A stretch of DNA of 64,000 bases. Origin: Camellia lanceoleosa (lineage: Eukaryota; Streptophyta; Magnoliopsida; Ericales; Theaceae). A program made the position numbers and the translations under genes. How positions within the stretch are numbered: position 1 is the first letter of the stretch; each line of letters begins with the position of its first letter. The stretch covers positions 66,028,598 to 66,092,597 of the forward strand of contig CM045758.1 of the NCBI GenBank assembly GCA_025200525.1, read 5' to 3'. This document shows, one piece after another, positions 12,801 through 24,613 of the stretch. The notes under the pieces are model-generated. The model was not told the DNA's origin. It did no database searches and saw nothing but the letters and a program-made list of their open reading frames with translations.

Positions 12801-15694
12801 CAGTCGCTGTTGAGCCATCCTTCACTTTAATGAGTTTAGCAACCACACCTTTCACCTTTGACCTATCAAAATTCTTCACAGGGTCACGGTATGCAAAATC
12901 CACATTAGTCAATTTTGCAGATAGAATCCGAATTTCATCTTTCAACTTTTGCACTATCTCTGACTCAGCTGCACGATCCTGAAGAAAAAAATTTCAATTT
13001 ATTACAACTTACAATATACAAAAGAACTTTAACCAAACAGATACCTCATTCCATTTGAGGTATAATTTGTTGCAGAACCACCGTTGGAAGAGTGTACCTT
13101 TTGTAAGCTTTCCATCTGTCCATCTTCGTATGGAAGAGATTCCAAAGCCATTTTAACACTTTCCACATCTTTTCTTCTAGTATTCAGCTCATTTTCTACA
13201 GAAACAGCTTCTTCACGCTTTGATAATAGCTGACGTGATTTCTCTTTCAACTCTTTCTCAGAATGGCTTATTTTTGTTTTCAACTGTTTCAGTTCTGTTT
13301 CTGCATTTCCAACAGCTACTTTGGCATCACCTAGTTGATCTTCAAGACATTTCTCCTCACTTCCGCTGCTCTTACCAGCTAAGACACCCTAACCACGGAA
13401 ATTGCACAAGTCTTAAGGATAAAACCAACTATACAGGATATGAATGCAAGCAACAAAAATGTTAATGGAATGCAATGCACAACAACCAACTATACAGGCA
13501 ATATTTACCTGGTAGTCCTTTTCATAGTCTTCCAAACTCTTAGAAAGTTCCTCCACTCTCTTTTTCAGATCAGCTGCTCCATCTTCAGCATTTTTTACAG
13601 CAGAGGCCCTCTCTTCTACAGACTGCTTTAATTCTTCAGTGCTTCTCACAATCTGGCAACATCAAGACATAAAATCCATATATTATGAGAAGCGGAAAGA
13701 ATAAAATTCATAAAACAAAAATTTGAGGATATATGCATAGTTGATTTTAGAGAGATAACATCAACTTATTAAGCCTCTTGGTACCTTTTCAGCATTCTCT
13801 TTTTCAGTGTTGAGAGTTTTCTCTTGATTTTTCAGTACAGATGCTTCCCTCACCAGATCATGAGAAAGAGCATCTACTTTCTCTGACAAACTTTTTACCT
13901 CCCGGCCATACTTGCTTCTTTTTCAGCAGTCAATTTTGAAACTTGTGCTTCCATCTCCTGAATTTCCATACGCATCCTTTCTGCATTATCATCAACCTCA
14001 GAAATCTTAGCCTTTGTTACCTCTACAATGCCAACCGCATTATCTCTAATCTTCTCTGCCTGAACATAATCATAAACAATGCAGAATCTTTTAATTCGAT
14101 CCAATTCAGCAATCAGATTAGCCCATTGCATGTATTGCATCTTCTCCTTCCTCAACTTCTACAAAGCAGGAAGTATTTCCTGGTCAAGAAGCTTATCAAT
14201 CTCATCTACCTTACTCTGTTTTTCTCAAGTGTTTTCAAAGCAGTCTCTTTCTTTGTTTCATACATTCTTGTCCCAGCAGCCTCTTCCAGCATTGATAAGA
14301 TTTCAGGGGGTTTCATGTTTAGGACCTTAGTAATGCGTCCTTGCATTATGAGAAAATGTGGATTATTGACATTAAGCTGCACAGAATGGAAAAGATTTTG
14401 CACTCGACTAGGCTGCGCAAGGTGACCATTTATTAAGTATTTGTTCCTTCCACCAACCACAATCTGCTAAATCAGCACAAAAAATTCTCAAAATACCTCC
14501 AATTGAAATTCCTAGAAGCAAATGGATCAATTAATACGGAAAAGGCCATAGTTACAACCTCAAGTCTAAACAATGAAAATGGTGACCACGTGTAATTGCA
14601 TGTTTTATTATTTTTTGATTTTTTCCAATGAAGATGGTTAAATGGTGTGATAGTTTTACCAAAACATTGACAAACTACTAAACTAGTCTGCATTTAATGT
14701 GATATTATACCAGATATAAAGATGTGGCTAGCAAGAAAAACTTCACAAATTATTTCTTGCAATCCAAAAGACATAGTACTATAAAAAATCATGGGTATTA
14801 TATATAATACATTGAGAACCAATTATTCTCCAATCTGGTTTGCGTAGAAAGAGAAACGGCATTCCTAATACCAAGAATCTCATCTCACCAAATTTTTCAT
14901 GTGTTTCACCCAAGGACCTCTGATAACTCCATTTAGTTGAGGATTATACAGATTAATTAGTTACTTGACTTTCTTATGATCTTCCCATATAAGCACAAAG
15001 TGCACTCCATAATTCACCTAGTTATGCAGATTCCATTGCATTAGCCAAAAAAATCATTTTATTTCAAGATATAGTCCAAATATGAACCCCAAGGGGGGTG
15101 AATGAGCGGTAAAGACTCAAGTATAAAATCCAAGGCCCCGAGTTCGAATCACCCAAGGGGCCACTGGAGGTTACCCGGTTGTTAACTTCAATACCCTAGG
15201 ATTAGTTGAGGTGCGCGCAAGCTAGCCCACACACGCAGTTATCAACAAAAAAAGATATAGTCCAAATACCATTATACGCAGATTTGCAAATTCATATGTA
15301 AATCATGACCAACAACGAAATTACAGCATTTCACAACAGGCAAACACCAAACTTGCATACATATATATATATATACCTGACGGGTCACTGTAATCTCAGA
15401 ACAATCCTCATAGCCAAGAGGGCTTCGATTCCTGTCGGAATTATCAAACACAACAGACACTGTGGCCTTTGTAATCCCAGCTTGGCCTTGCTTGTACACG
15501 AGCTCCTGAAGGTTGGAAGCTCGAACCTGCTGCAAATTCGTGATACCCAAAACGAAGCATATGGAGTCGAGAATGTTGGATTTGCCAGACCCGTTGAGCC
15601 CGGTTATTGCATTGAAGTAAGGATCGAAACCAGGAACCACAGTCCTCGTAGCATACGACTTGAAACCCTCCAAGCATATCTCTTTGATGTACAT
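3540..15694 (-). CDS. SMC2: SMC2, condensin core ATPase subunit (20 exons, frame damaged)
   Basis: SMC2 pairs with SMC4 in condensin I/II and drives ATP-dependent chromosome compaction in the nucleus. Exons read on the minus strand: 15694-15377, 14463-13785, 13652-13509, 13388-13098, 12978-12793, 12672-12508, 12424-12365, 11915-11853, 10964-10873, 10562-10467, 8552-8436, 8299-8083, 7003-6863, 6754-6588, 6486-6302, 6221-6128, 6028-5940, 5837-5612, 4169-4095, 3659-3540. All junctions are GT-AG. The protein starts [20 protein letters not shown]; Walker A GLNGSGKS lies at residues 32-39, coiled coils flank a hinge (about 480-700), the ABC signature LSGGQ is near 1083 and Walker B YILDEVDAALD near 1108. 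Exons sum to 3525 nt; adding six bases apparently lost from homopolymers gives 1176 aa plus stop, the family's usual size (about 1175). A TAG at 14159-14161 interrupts exon 2. It is either a decayed copy or a good gene with assembly errors. Confidence 0.95.
5045..5450. repeat. GTGTCC/GGACAC-rich dispersed repeat in SMC2 intron 18
   Basis: Many copies of GTGTCC, GACAC and ACACATG in both orientations flank an AT-rich centre. The same word family occurs in intron 10. It resembles remnants of a foldback-type element, but no clean terminal repeat or duplication was found. Confidence 0.5.
5612..5837 (-). CDS. SMC2: SMC2 exon 18: C-terminal head, signature and Walker B
   Basis: The exon encodes [20 protein letters not shown], then the ABC signature [14 protein letters not shown] and most of Walker B (PLYILDE). 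It is intact. The catalytic Walker B glutamate is the last codon; the next exon (4169-4095) continues [20 protein letters not shown], and exon 3659-3540 ends the protein with ...[11 protein letters not shown]. Confidence 0.93.
7004..8082. other. SMC2 intron 12, no further feature seen
   Basis: This 1.1-kb AT-rich intron lies between exons 12 and 13. I see no coding or mobile-element signal in it. Confidence 0.6.
8553..10466. repeat. Repeat-filled SMC2 intron 10
   Basis: This is a 1.9-kb intron. A direct repeat of about 130 bp (about 9718-9860 and 10188-10320) includes two TA microsatellites, each followed by GTGTCC-containing sequence. A GTGTCC/GACAC-rich block lies at 9850-9990. No coding signal of its own was seen; open frames with TA-encoded Tyr-Ile runs are artefacts. 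Confidence 0.6.
12365..12978 (-). CDS. SMC2: SMC2 exons 5-7: hinge region
   Basis: Exons 12978-12793, 12672-12508 and 12424-12365 encode the start of the SMC hinge: the [20 protein letters not shown] block, then [20 protein letters not shown], then [20 protein letters not shown]. The hinge is the dimer interface with SMC4. All three exons are multiples of three with no lesion, unlike the flanking coiled-coil exons. Confidence 0.9.
15083..15252 (+). mobile_element. tRNA-derived SINE in SMC2 intron 1
   Basis: A 170-bp element begins tgaaccccaagggggg, holds a pol III B box (GTTCGAATC, 15142-15150) and an A-box-like stretch near 15099, and ends in an A-rich tail. It is flanked by a perfect 16-bp target-site duplication, AGATATAGTCCAAATA, at 15067-15082 and 15253-15268. 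This is classic plant SINE structure and the element lies antisense to SMC2. Confidence 0.9.
15377..15694 (-). CDS. SMC2: SMC2 exon 1: N-terminal ATPase head
   Basis: This exon has 106 codons from the ATG at 15694. It carries the SMC N-terminal head with the P-loop GLNGSGKS and the stretch [12 protein letters not shown] typical of SMC2. It ends in TVTRQ with a GT donor embedded in a TA repeat at 15361-15376. The start is chosen because the [14 protein letters not shown] opening is that of plant SMC2. Exon 2 continues in phase with [14 protein letters not shown]. Confidence 0.95.
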
Positions 15695-15960
15695 GTTTTA
15701 AACTTCAATTCACAATTCAAAACCCTAGATTGCGAATTACAGAGTGAAATCAAATGTGTCTGAATTTGAAGAATGTGAAATTAGGGTTTCGGAGTTCGAA
15801 AACCTGGTGATTTACTGACTAGAGTGTTCTGCGGAAGACATTTTTTAGAGAGAGAGAGAGAGTTTCAAAACAACGGATCTCTGAAACTGTGGGTGGAGTG
15901 GGGGCTTGCAAGAAATTGGAGACGCAAAAGGCGGAAATGCCATTTGGGTCTTTCCGAATA
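15695..15960 (-). promoter_or_regulatory. SMC2 5' leader and proximal promoter region
   Basis: This is the sequence immediately upstream of the SMC2 ATG. It has a GA microsatellite near 15848-15862, as often seen in plant 5' leaders. No convincing TATA box was fixed and the transcription start is unknown. Confidence 0.4.
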
Positions 15961-18033
15961 ATTGTTCAAAATTTCAGATACATATTGTTAATTGCACTAA
16001 CATCCTCGATTACAAAAATTAGCAATTGGCACACATAATGTGTGTGCAATTCAAATAAATAAAATCTACTACTATTATAAAAATATGAAGAGCTTGTCAT
16101 ATTTTTTATTTATATTATAATTCTATCTTCTCAAATCTAGCAAGAGTTTTATATAAACCAACTATCTTTTTTTATTTTAAAGTTGAATACTTAAAAAGCG
16201 ATACATCTACTTTCAAGAGTTCTATTTATAAACAAATAGTCTCCCTTCTTAAATAAAAAATAAAATAAAAAAGCATCTCTCTATTTTTTACATTGATGAT
16301 GATTGAAGAACAAAAAATAATTACTCTTTCTTATTTTCTGTATCTGATTCTATACCGATATACATAATATTTACAATTGTTATATGTCTGCTTCTATAAT
16401 GATATACACAATTGTCTATCATGGATCAAATCACTAAGAATAATTTTGGTTGATTCTTAAAGTTATATGCATTTATTTAAATCTAGACAGGAAAGCGCAT
16501 GCGTTTTTAAAATAGAGATTTGTGTTGCATCTCAAAATTTTGCAAGTTATCTTCATACACTTTCTTTTTGTTTAAATTATGTTTTATAAACTGTAATATT
16601 TTACATGTTACTTTAATAACCAATGTATGATGTCAAAATTCTAAACAAGAATTACTTTCATAGGTTTTATTTTTAAATCTATTTTTCAATTTTTTTATTT
16701 TTCATATTTTCTCAATTTTGGTGATTAAAAATATTGAAATTTTTCATATTTTATATTTAAATTATACTTTTATATGAAAATCTAATATCTAATAATCTAA
16801 ATAGAATTAAAAAGTAAAACATTGGTAAAAAATTATAAATTAAAACATGCACTGATTTTTGTTATTATTATTATTTAATGTTAATAATTTTTTCAAAATA
16901 AATACACAACAAATTATTTTATATGTGTATTTTGATTAGGTGAATCTAAATCTAAAAGTAAATAAAAAATAAAAAATAAATATATTAAATTAAATGAATC
17001 TAAAAAGAAAATAAAATGGTTATTAAAAAAGTGTCAAAAACATGAAAATCGAAAAATTCAAAACAAAAGTTTGAAAAAATAAAGCAAACCAAACACTATA
17101 TACTTCTCTTTTTTAAATCTTTCTTCAATAATCTCTAATTTTACACAAATTATTCACAAATTCCTTTTAATTTTTATAGGGTCATTTTTTAATAAATTAT
17201 CTTTGTAAGTGTATTATTCTATCTAACCCATATTTTTTTAGTATTTCATTCAATCCTATTTAATGTAACAATAATGCTACTGTTACTACAACCCTTCTAA
17301 CAACTCTATAGAAATCTTACATGGCATGACATATCACTTTCCTTGCGCCACTTTCATAAACAAATCATTTTAGAAAAAAGAATTTAAAAAAAAAAAAAAA
17401 AGGGAAATATGAATCCACAAGGAATCCATTACTAGAGTTCTTCAACTTTTCTTGCTTAAACTATACGATCCAGCCAATACACAAACTTTCACACTTCTTT
17501 TTCTCAACTAATGATCAACGCCGATATTCCGATGAAATCGACTAATATCTGACAAAGAGTAGAGGAAGGAGAATAAAAAAGATAGGTAATTTAACAATTT
17601 TAGGGATTTCTTGTTTTGATTGAATAATTTTTGGAGTTGAAATTTCAAATTTTTGATTTGGGAGTTCACAAGTTTAATTCATTATATTACTGAAAATCGT
17701 CAAATGTTTGACTTCAAAATTTTCTAATTTGAAATCCAACTAAAATTTCGTTTGATTTGAGTTTTGGCTAAGTTTTCAAATTTTGTTGAAATCCATACTT
17801 CATCCAACTAAAATTTCTGATTCACTTTGGTATTATCTAATTTGAATTCCCCGTATTTTGTTGAGACTCAATTGCATCATTCAAGGGTTATCTTTTAGTA
17901 TTGATAATGAAGTTAAAAGGCAAGAAGAATACTAATAACAAAAGTTTCTCTTTGTCTACTGTGTTATTTGTTAGGTAGTTCAAATGGTTTGTTCAAGAAC
18001 ACGAGCTTACTAGCACAAACAGGAGCACACAAT
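15961..18033. other. Gene-free AT-rich intergenic DNA
   Basis: No gene is supported here. The only structured part is a repeat copy at about 17257-17380 that recurs inverted near 30780-30900. Confidence 0.6.
17257..17380 (+). repeat. Dispersed repeat, copy 1
   Basis: The stretch contains AATGTAACAATAATGCTAC and CATGGCATGACATATCACTT. About 120 bp of it match the reverse complement of 30780-30900 closely, including the A-rich flank. It is probably a MITE or short interspersed element; its ends were not determined. Confidence 0.65.
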
Positions 18034-18036
18034 TAA

Positions 18037-20720
18037 GGGCCTATTTGGTAGGGTTTATTTCCAGCTTATTTCAGCTTTTAGCTTAATTTAAGCTATTTTG
18101 ATGTGTTTGGTTCAACTTAACAATGCAGCTTATAGCTTTTTGTAAGTCAAAAATCAACTTATTCTTTGAGTGGGGGAGGAGAAGCTTAATTTATAAGTAA
18201 AAAATCAGTTTATGTTCACAACTATAAGCTATGAGCTGTTAGGTTATAAGTTATAATCACTTTCCCACAGCTTTACTGTCACGACCCAAACTCGCCCCTA
18301 TGGGTTTAGCACCGTAACCGGCCAGTAATTATAGATTACCGAAGGCCTGCTTAACAGTAATACAATAATACAGAGTATAGGGGCTTGGCGGAAGCCAACA
18401 CAGTAAATAAACAATGTTCAATGAGCTATGACAGTCTGTATGCCAAAAGATTTTTCATACATTTATACAGAACAGTATACAAAACATTTACAAACACTCA
18501 GTACAGGGATCAAGTCCCTATTAACCAGTACAGTGCAATCTATACAGTCTATACAGTAAACAAAACAGTACAGGAGAGGGAACACTAAACACCCCTAGCC
18601 TTAGCTTGGCAAGCTCGGAACCTCGCAGTGAGGCACATAGGTTGGCTTGACAAAACTGGAAATACTCCGATGCTTCTAACATTGGTCTGGTGCCTGTACA
18701 CCTACATATATATATGAGCAGTGAGCTAAAGCCCAGTGAATAACATAATGCGTAAAGAGGTTTGGAATGAATGTTCTTACAGTAATGAAAACAGTTCATT
18801 AAATCGATATTTGATCTTTTCGTCAATCACCATATGTGGTACATCCATTAGCATAACAGTAAACAGTAGGTCTTAAAGACTGAACAGTAATGATGGCCAT
18901 CAATCAGTAAATAGTAGTGGTTCCATGAGAGAACCGACAGAGATCTCTGTAACGATAACGATGTGATGGGTGCTAAGGATGCCTGATGCGATTCGTAATA
19001 TATGACATACATTCATTGATAAACAATATCGATTCGATGCATTTGATTCGAGATTTAGAAGGTAATCATTTTGAACATATCTTTACACAATTGTTACTCA
19101 CGAGTTACGGGCTACTGATGAGCTAGAGCGTCTCCTCGGGATGCCAACCCTATTAACGATGATTGAACACACACTAAGCTATCTGATTGGGAAAGATAAT
19201 AATTTAATCCCTAATTTGCCTCGGTGTGTTCTACATCTATATCATCTTTAAGATGCCTTAAATATGCCCTAGAACCTAGGATGGAAAGAGGATGCAAAGA
19301 TGCACTTTTGAACACTTAACAAAATTTGCTAAAACAAGTGTCTCGCTGAGCGTGTCTTTCACGCTTCGGCGGACATGCAATCAGGATCTCCGCCGGCGTG
19401 AACTCCGCCGCTCAAGCGACGGTGCTTCAAGAAAAAATCTTGGATGCTCCAAATTTATGCTCGATGGACGCTCGACCCTCGCTCGAGTTAAAGACACAAG
19501 TCCTCGCTCGGGCGTGGGGTTCCTCGCTCCAGCGGACTGTGGACTCATGTAAAGGAATAGATGCCCGCATTTCATGCTCGAGCATTACTTTTCTCGCTCG
19601 AGCGGAAGGCAGGATCACAGAGTGTAAGCTCGAGCGTGGACTTCCTCGCTCGAGCATAGGCCCAAAATCTGGAAATTTCAGATTTGAGTCCCAAGCTCAA
19701 AATCAAGTTTAAATGCAAAATTTTCGATCCTTTTGGGCTGAAAACTTGGAAAACACTTGTAAACACTTAAAACAACATGATTCAAAGCTCAATTTGAGAA
19801 ATCAAAGCCCAAGGGTTTTTAATTCAAACTCAATTTCAAACCAATTTTCATGAACATGAAGAACATGTAACATGCATGGATTAAACTCAATTCAAAGCTT
19901 CAATCTCATGCTTTAGTGAGCCAAAACTTTCAAAAACATGGTGAAATCATGGTCCATTGTAAGAATATGAACATGCATGTACAAGTTCATGAAAAACAAC
20001 ATCAAAACTCAATGATGTAAACATGCATGCATGAATTAAGCTATAATTCAACAATCTAAGGCTAAATCATGTCTTAGTTCTACAATTTGGCATGGATCAT
20101 GCAAGACTCACTTAAATTCAAAATCAAAAGGTTTGAATTCCTTACCTAGAGCTTCAATTACAAGATTAGGAGCCCAAATGGCAAACTACACTTCAATTTC
20201 CAAGCAAATCACAAGTTGAATTCAACTCCCTCACTTCCTTTCTCTCTTTGGTCGGTTGAGCTTCTCAAATATGGCTGATCAAATGTTTTAGTTGAATGTA
20301 TACAAGTCTCAAAATGTGTAAGGTAGTGGCCACTAAGTGGTCTAATTGTAAATAAGTCCAATTCATATAATTTGGTACCATTTAATATAATGTAATCATA
20401 CCTAATCAGTTTCCAGATAATTACACCCTAAAACCACATAAATTATGATGATCATAAAACACTAATCAATTTCTGGTTCGGCCGCCGATAAGGCCTTCAA
20501 TTAGCAGTTTAAACATAAAGACATGAACAGATAATCAAACAAGCAACAGATAGATATACAACTAAACAGATATATTCAATCAATTTAGTTCCAGATTTCA
20601 GTCAGTTAGTTCAGTATTTCAATCAGTTCCATCACTTGTCATAATCAGTTTCAGTTTAACGGTAATTAGTGGTTATTCCGTAAACAGTAACGAGGGTTGT
20701 TACATCTACCAAACGGGCCT
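18037..20720. mobile_element. MITE (GGGCCTATTTGGTAG ends), split by LTR unit A
   Basis: The left part is 18037-18276 and the right remnant 20705-20720, so the intact MITE was about 255 bp. The ends are GGGCCTATTTGGTAG and, inverted, AGGCCCGTTTGGTAG, with TAA on both sides. A related copy lies at 54625-54874 in the opposite orientation and shares AAGCTTAATTTATAAGT-type internal sequence. Confidence 0.75.
18277..20704 (-). mobile_element. Solo-LTR-like unit A (2.4 kb)
   Basis: The unit begins TGTCACGACCC and ends GGGTTGTTACA, with near-matching 5-bp flanks (TTTAC at 18272-18276, TCTAC at 20705-20709). No gag or pol is inside. Read on the minus strand it has a splice-donor-like CTAGGTAAGG (about 20142) and, about 490 bp further on, a block of palindromic CTCGAG words (19440-19655). 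Its terminal sequences match unit D, so A and D form one family. It is a solo LTR or a non-autonomous element. Confidence 0.75.
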
Positions 20721-20723
20721 TAA

Positions 20724-22245
20724 ATCTATTGAGTTTTTGATGGATAGAAAATGTTTTTATGTTTGGTGGAGGAGTATTATTTTATGAATTCTTTTTTAAT
20801 TCTTCTTTTTAGATGAATTTTATCATGTCTTAGGCTCTGTTTTATTACTTGGAAGCTTTGTTGTTAACATTTGCTATGCGGTAGCTTGTTTCCATTTCCA
20901 TAGTCAAACTTTTTACATGTTGTCATTTATTATTTTTCTTGAATAAAATTTTATCTTTTGCCAATCCAAACTATAAAAATAAATAAATGCAAGATTGTTC
21001 AAGGAAAGCTCCAAATTTGCTATTTTGATAATGTGGGAGCTCTAAGATTGTTCATAGCTGAGTTTTATTTTTTTATTTTTTGTTTTTTTTTTATCTTCCT
21101 CTTTTAGGAATGCAAATTTGGATATTGCTTTTATCTAGTTGCATTATTTTTACAGGCTGCGTGGGTAAAGGTGGTGACTAGTTTAATATCAGCTATCAAT
21201 GATGAAATCCTATTTTCATGTGAGAGTAGCAATTACAGTTGTAGATTTGGAGAAGACAAGCTAAGGGAGGCTTGTAAATTTTTTGTTTGTAATCTCAATA
21301 AAGTAGCTTTTTCTGTTTGTGAGATGAAGGCTGCATTTTTTATTTTTTTTGGTATATTTTATAATGAAATTATTTTGCCTTGTTATATTGTAATGAAACA
21401 ACTATGGGATTGTAATGAATGCTTCATATTGTAATAAATATTGCGCTTAATGGCTAAAATGGTTTTGTTGTGTGTTGTTGTTTTTAATAAATGATATGTG
21501 CTATGGTGGTTGTGATTTTATTGTTTATTATTCACACAAAAATGTCGAAAAACTGTCAAAATATTGTCAGAATAGATCAAACAACATAGATCAAACAAAA
21601 TAAAACAACACAACACAAAGCGCAATAAACTTCAAATAGATATCAAACATCACTTAAGTTAAATAGTAGTAATGTCTTGGGTAAGATGGATCTGTTTTCC
21701 TTGGACTAAGTTTGCTGCTATATTGTTTTTTTTTTTTTCCTGTGGGGTGATGTTGAATCTTCTCTAACTCCCCTGCTCTTCTTTCTAGTTTTTTCCTTGG
21801 GGCTGCACTGATGCATCTTCGTCACCTTGTGTTTTCTTTTGTTTTGTGGTATTTTCTTTTCTTTCTATTAATATATTTCTTCTTTGCCAAACAAAAAAAA
21901 GGTTTAAATATTAGTTACAATTTGTAATCCAAGTTCAAAAATACAACTGTGGATATAAATGCTCTTCACTTATACCATCTTTGTGTAATGTTTGAGTTAT
22001 TAATGAACTGTGCTATGGTGGTGGTAATGGTTTGATAATTTTTTGTTCACATGTTGTCGAAATGGTCTGAAATGCTGTCAAAATGGTTAAACATGTATCA
22101 AATAAAACAAAACAAACAATTATCATTAACTTCAAATAGAGATTCAACAATATCACTTGTGTCCAAATAGTAGTCACAATGTGTAATGAAATTAAAAAAA
22201 TACAACTGTAATGTCAATGCTCTTCACTTTTGTCATCTTTGTGCA
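20724..22245. other. Gene-poor DNA with an internal direct duplication
   Basis: Two diverged direct copies lie near 21460-21690 and 22010-22240; a third partial copy near 21905-21995 shares AATACAACTGT and GCTCTTCACTT. The open frame 21171-21434 has no recognisable domain and is not called as a gene. Confidence 0.5.
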
Positions 22246-23658
22246 ATGATGAAGTTTTTGCTTGTGCCTAGGAAAACACCTCCCAAATCATGTTCCCATA
22301 TCTCAATCCACATAGATAAAAACAGTAGATAAAGAACTAATAATACAACTCCATAACACTTATTCCCTATTGAACTATTCTCAAAAATTTCAATACAATC
22401 AGTTTACAACCATGGTTAAAATAAAACAGTTCAAAAGCTAAGAAGTTATACAAAATAACCCAAGGTTTCAACACAAAACATCAAACAAGTGATCATTCGT
22501 GCTTTGTCCAAATTGTTTTTCATAGTAAATCATTTAAGTAGCTCGTCAACTTCTTTTCCTTAAAATGGTTAGTTTTTGGGGTGAGCGAATGCTCAATAGG
22601 AAGTTTATTTAACAAATTATATAATTGATTGAAATACACATGATTATACAATGCAAACATTTGGTAAATTTTGTTATGTATGCATAGAAATACCTTTATG
22701 CATATGAAATGAGCAAATGTTGAGGTTAAATTAGCATTTCCTAATTTCATCGGGGCGGTAAATATACTATGACAATCCAAGTAAGAGCCGTAATTCAAAA
22801 TACATACATAGATATAGATTTTATATACTAAAAATAGTCCCACATTTGCCGGCTCCAGAAATGGTGGGGCGATGGGCACCCAAAAACATTTTTCCCTTCC
22901 GCATTTGTCGACTCCAGAAACGGCGGGACCGCAGACACCCAAAACCATTTTTCAAAAACCATGTTTTTCCACATTTGCCGACTCCTGAAATGGCGGGCTC
23001 GTGAACACCCAAAAACATTTTCCTACATTCGTCCGGTGATATGTGTAGATAGGGCAATTGAGCATCTTAACTCCTCATACGGGTACTAAATACAATACAC
23101 GACTCAAATCCACCCGACTTACTACCTGGACTCATAGACTACTTACCCCCTTTCAACTCTTTCAATGCGCCAACATTTTAAAAGTCACGAGATAGCATTT
23201 TAAAAGTTTATGATGCATGAATTTTCCAAATCTCAATTTCCCTATAACTTTAATGCACAACAATTCAATAATTCACATGTCAACAATGAGAAGATTTTTC
23301 AATTCATAACCATCATCATCTCCAGTTTTGGTGTAAAAGTCACAAACTCTAACTTTTAAACATCAAAGTCAAGTAAATATACTTAATTTTAGGTTCTAGA
23401 GGCCCATTGGTGTCACAACAATCCAATAATTCATATTTCAACCTCAAAGTCGAATAAACACGCCCAATTTCATGTTTTAAAAATCAATTGAGCAAAACCC
23501 CTCTTTATTGAACAAGTTTAAAACTAGGGTTTGTACAAAATTAGGGGTTTTCTCTCTTTCATAAATTATAGACTAATTTTCATCATGAACAACAATAATA
23601 CTCAATAATAGACACAACTCCATCCATAATTCCAAATCATTTATTAGCAAACACAATC

Positions 23659-23690
<32 letters not shown>

Positions 23691-24440
23691 TATCTACAAA
23701 GGTGAATATCTAATGAAATTATCACATGTGGTTCTCAAATTAAATATATAATAAATTAAAAATACCCCTACCTCAAGAATGGTAACAAAGGATGAGAACT
23801 TAACTCGAAACTTCGACAAAATTACGAAACAATTGGTAGAACTCTTGATTTAAGTTTTCCTTTCAACCTCCTTGAAGAATCTAGGGTGGATCTAAGGTAA
23901 AAATTTGAGAATCAAGTGTTTGGAGCTCTAGGGTTTCGGGTATGGAGGAGTGGGAGAGAAAAGAGGAAGAAAGAATAATGATTTAGAGCCAAAAACTTAC
24001 TTAAAAGTACCTGATATCGAACAGACTGCTCGAGTGGTCAAAGCTTGGCTCGAGTCGTGAAAATAAGCTCCCAGAATCTTTAAAATTCGTGTAGACCACT
24101 TGAGAGATCAAAAGTTCGCTCGAGCGAACTTGATTCCAATAGGGGTACTCAAATTTCAAACAAGCATAATTCCTTCGTCCGAACTCTGTTTTAGGTTGTT
24201 CTTGTGTCCAAATCGAAGCCCCAGAAACAAGATTTCCAATGGTTCTAGCCTCACATCCAAATTTAAATTGTGGAAAGAAAAAAAAGGCAAAAGGGTGAAG
24301 ACTACTTATGGGACAATTATCCAAATCAATATTTTTGGTATTATGATGCCACCTCAAGCAATATCCCAAAATGAACCAAAGAGGCTCCTAGTACAATAAT
24401 AATAGTGTCAAGAGCAATCTCACCAGTCCAAGAGCAATCT
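22246..24440 (-). mobile_element. Solo-LTR-like unit C (ends unresolved)
   Basis: The internal order matches units B and E: a GTGAGC...GCTCAATAGG motif near 22579, a TA microsatellite (about 23661-23692), CCTACCTCAAG near 23767 and CTCGAG words at 24029, 24048 and 24119. A three-copy minisatellite of about 57-60 bp (22845-23025) is unique to this copy. Terminal dinucleotides and target duplication could not be fixed, so the bounds are approximate. Confidence 0.55.
22845..23025. repeat. Three-unit minisatellite in unit C
   Basis: Units of about 57-60 bp share CCACATTTGCCG, CTCCAGAAATGG, CGGG and CACCCAAAAACATTTT. The overlapping open frames here are products of the repeat and not genes. Confidence 0.75.
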
Positions 24441-24613
24441 CACATAATAATAATATTATGTGCCATATCATTCATTATCAACATTCCAGTGAAATTGTTG
24501 GGATGCATAACTCCTCCCATCTATAAGTCTGCCCTCTAAGATGGAGATGGATGATGATGACCCTAATAATCAATAAAATCAAATAAAAATTGTTACTCTT
24601 ATTAAAGAATACA

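Noticed and set aside
19292..19766. Several overlapping open frames in unit A
   Set aside because: They are by-products of the CTCGAG word block, which is GC-richer and stop-poor on both strands.
21171..21434. 87-codon plus-strand open frame
   Set aside because: Composition is Phe/Cys-rich like translated AT-rich DNA, and no domain was recognised.
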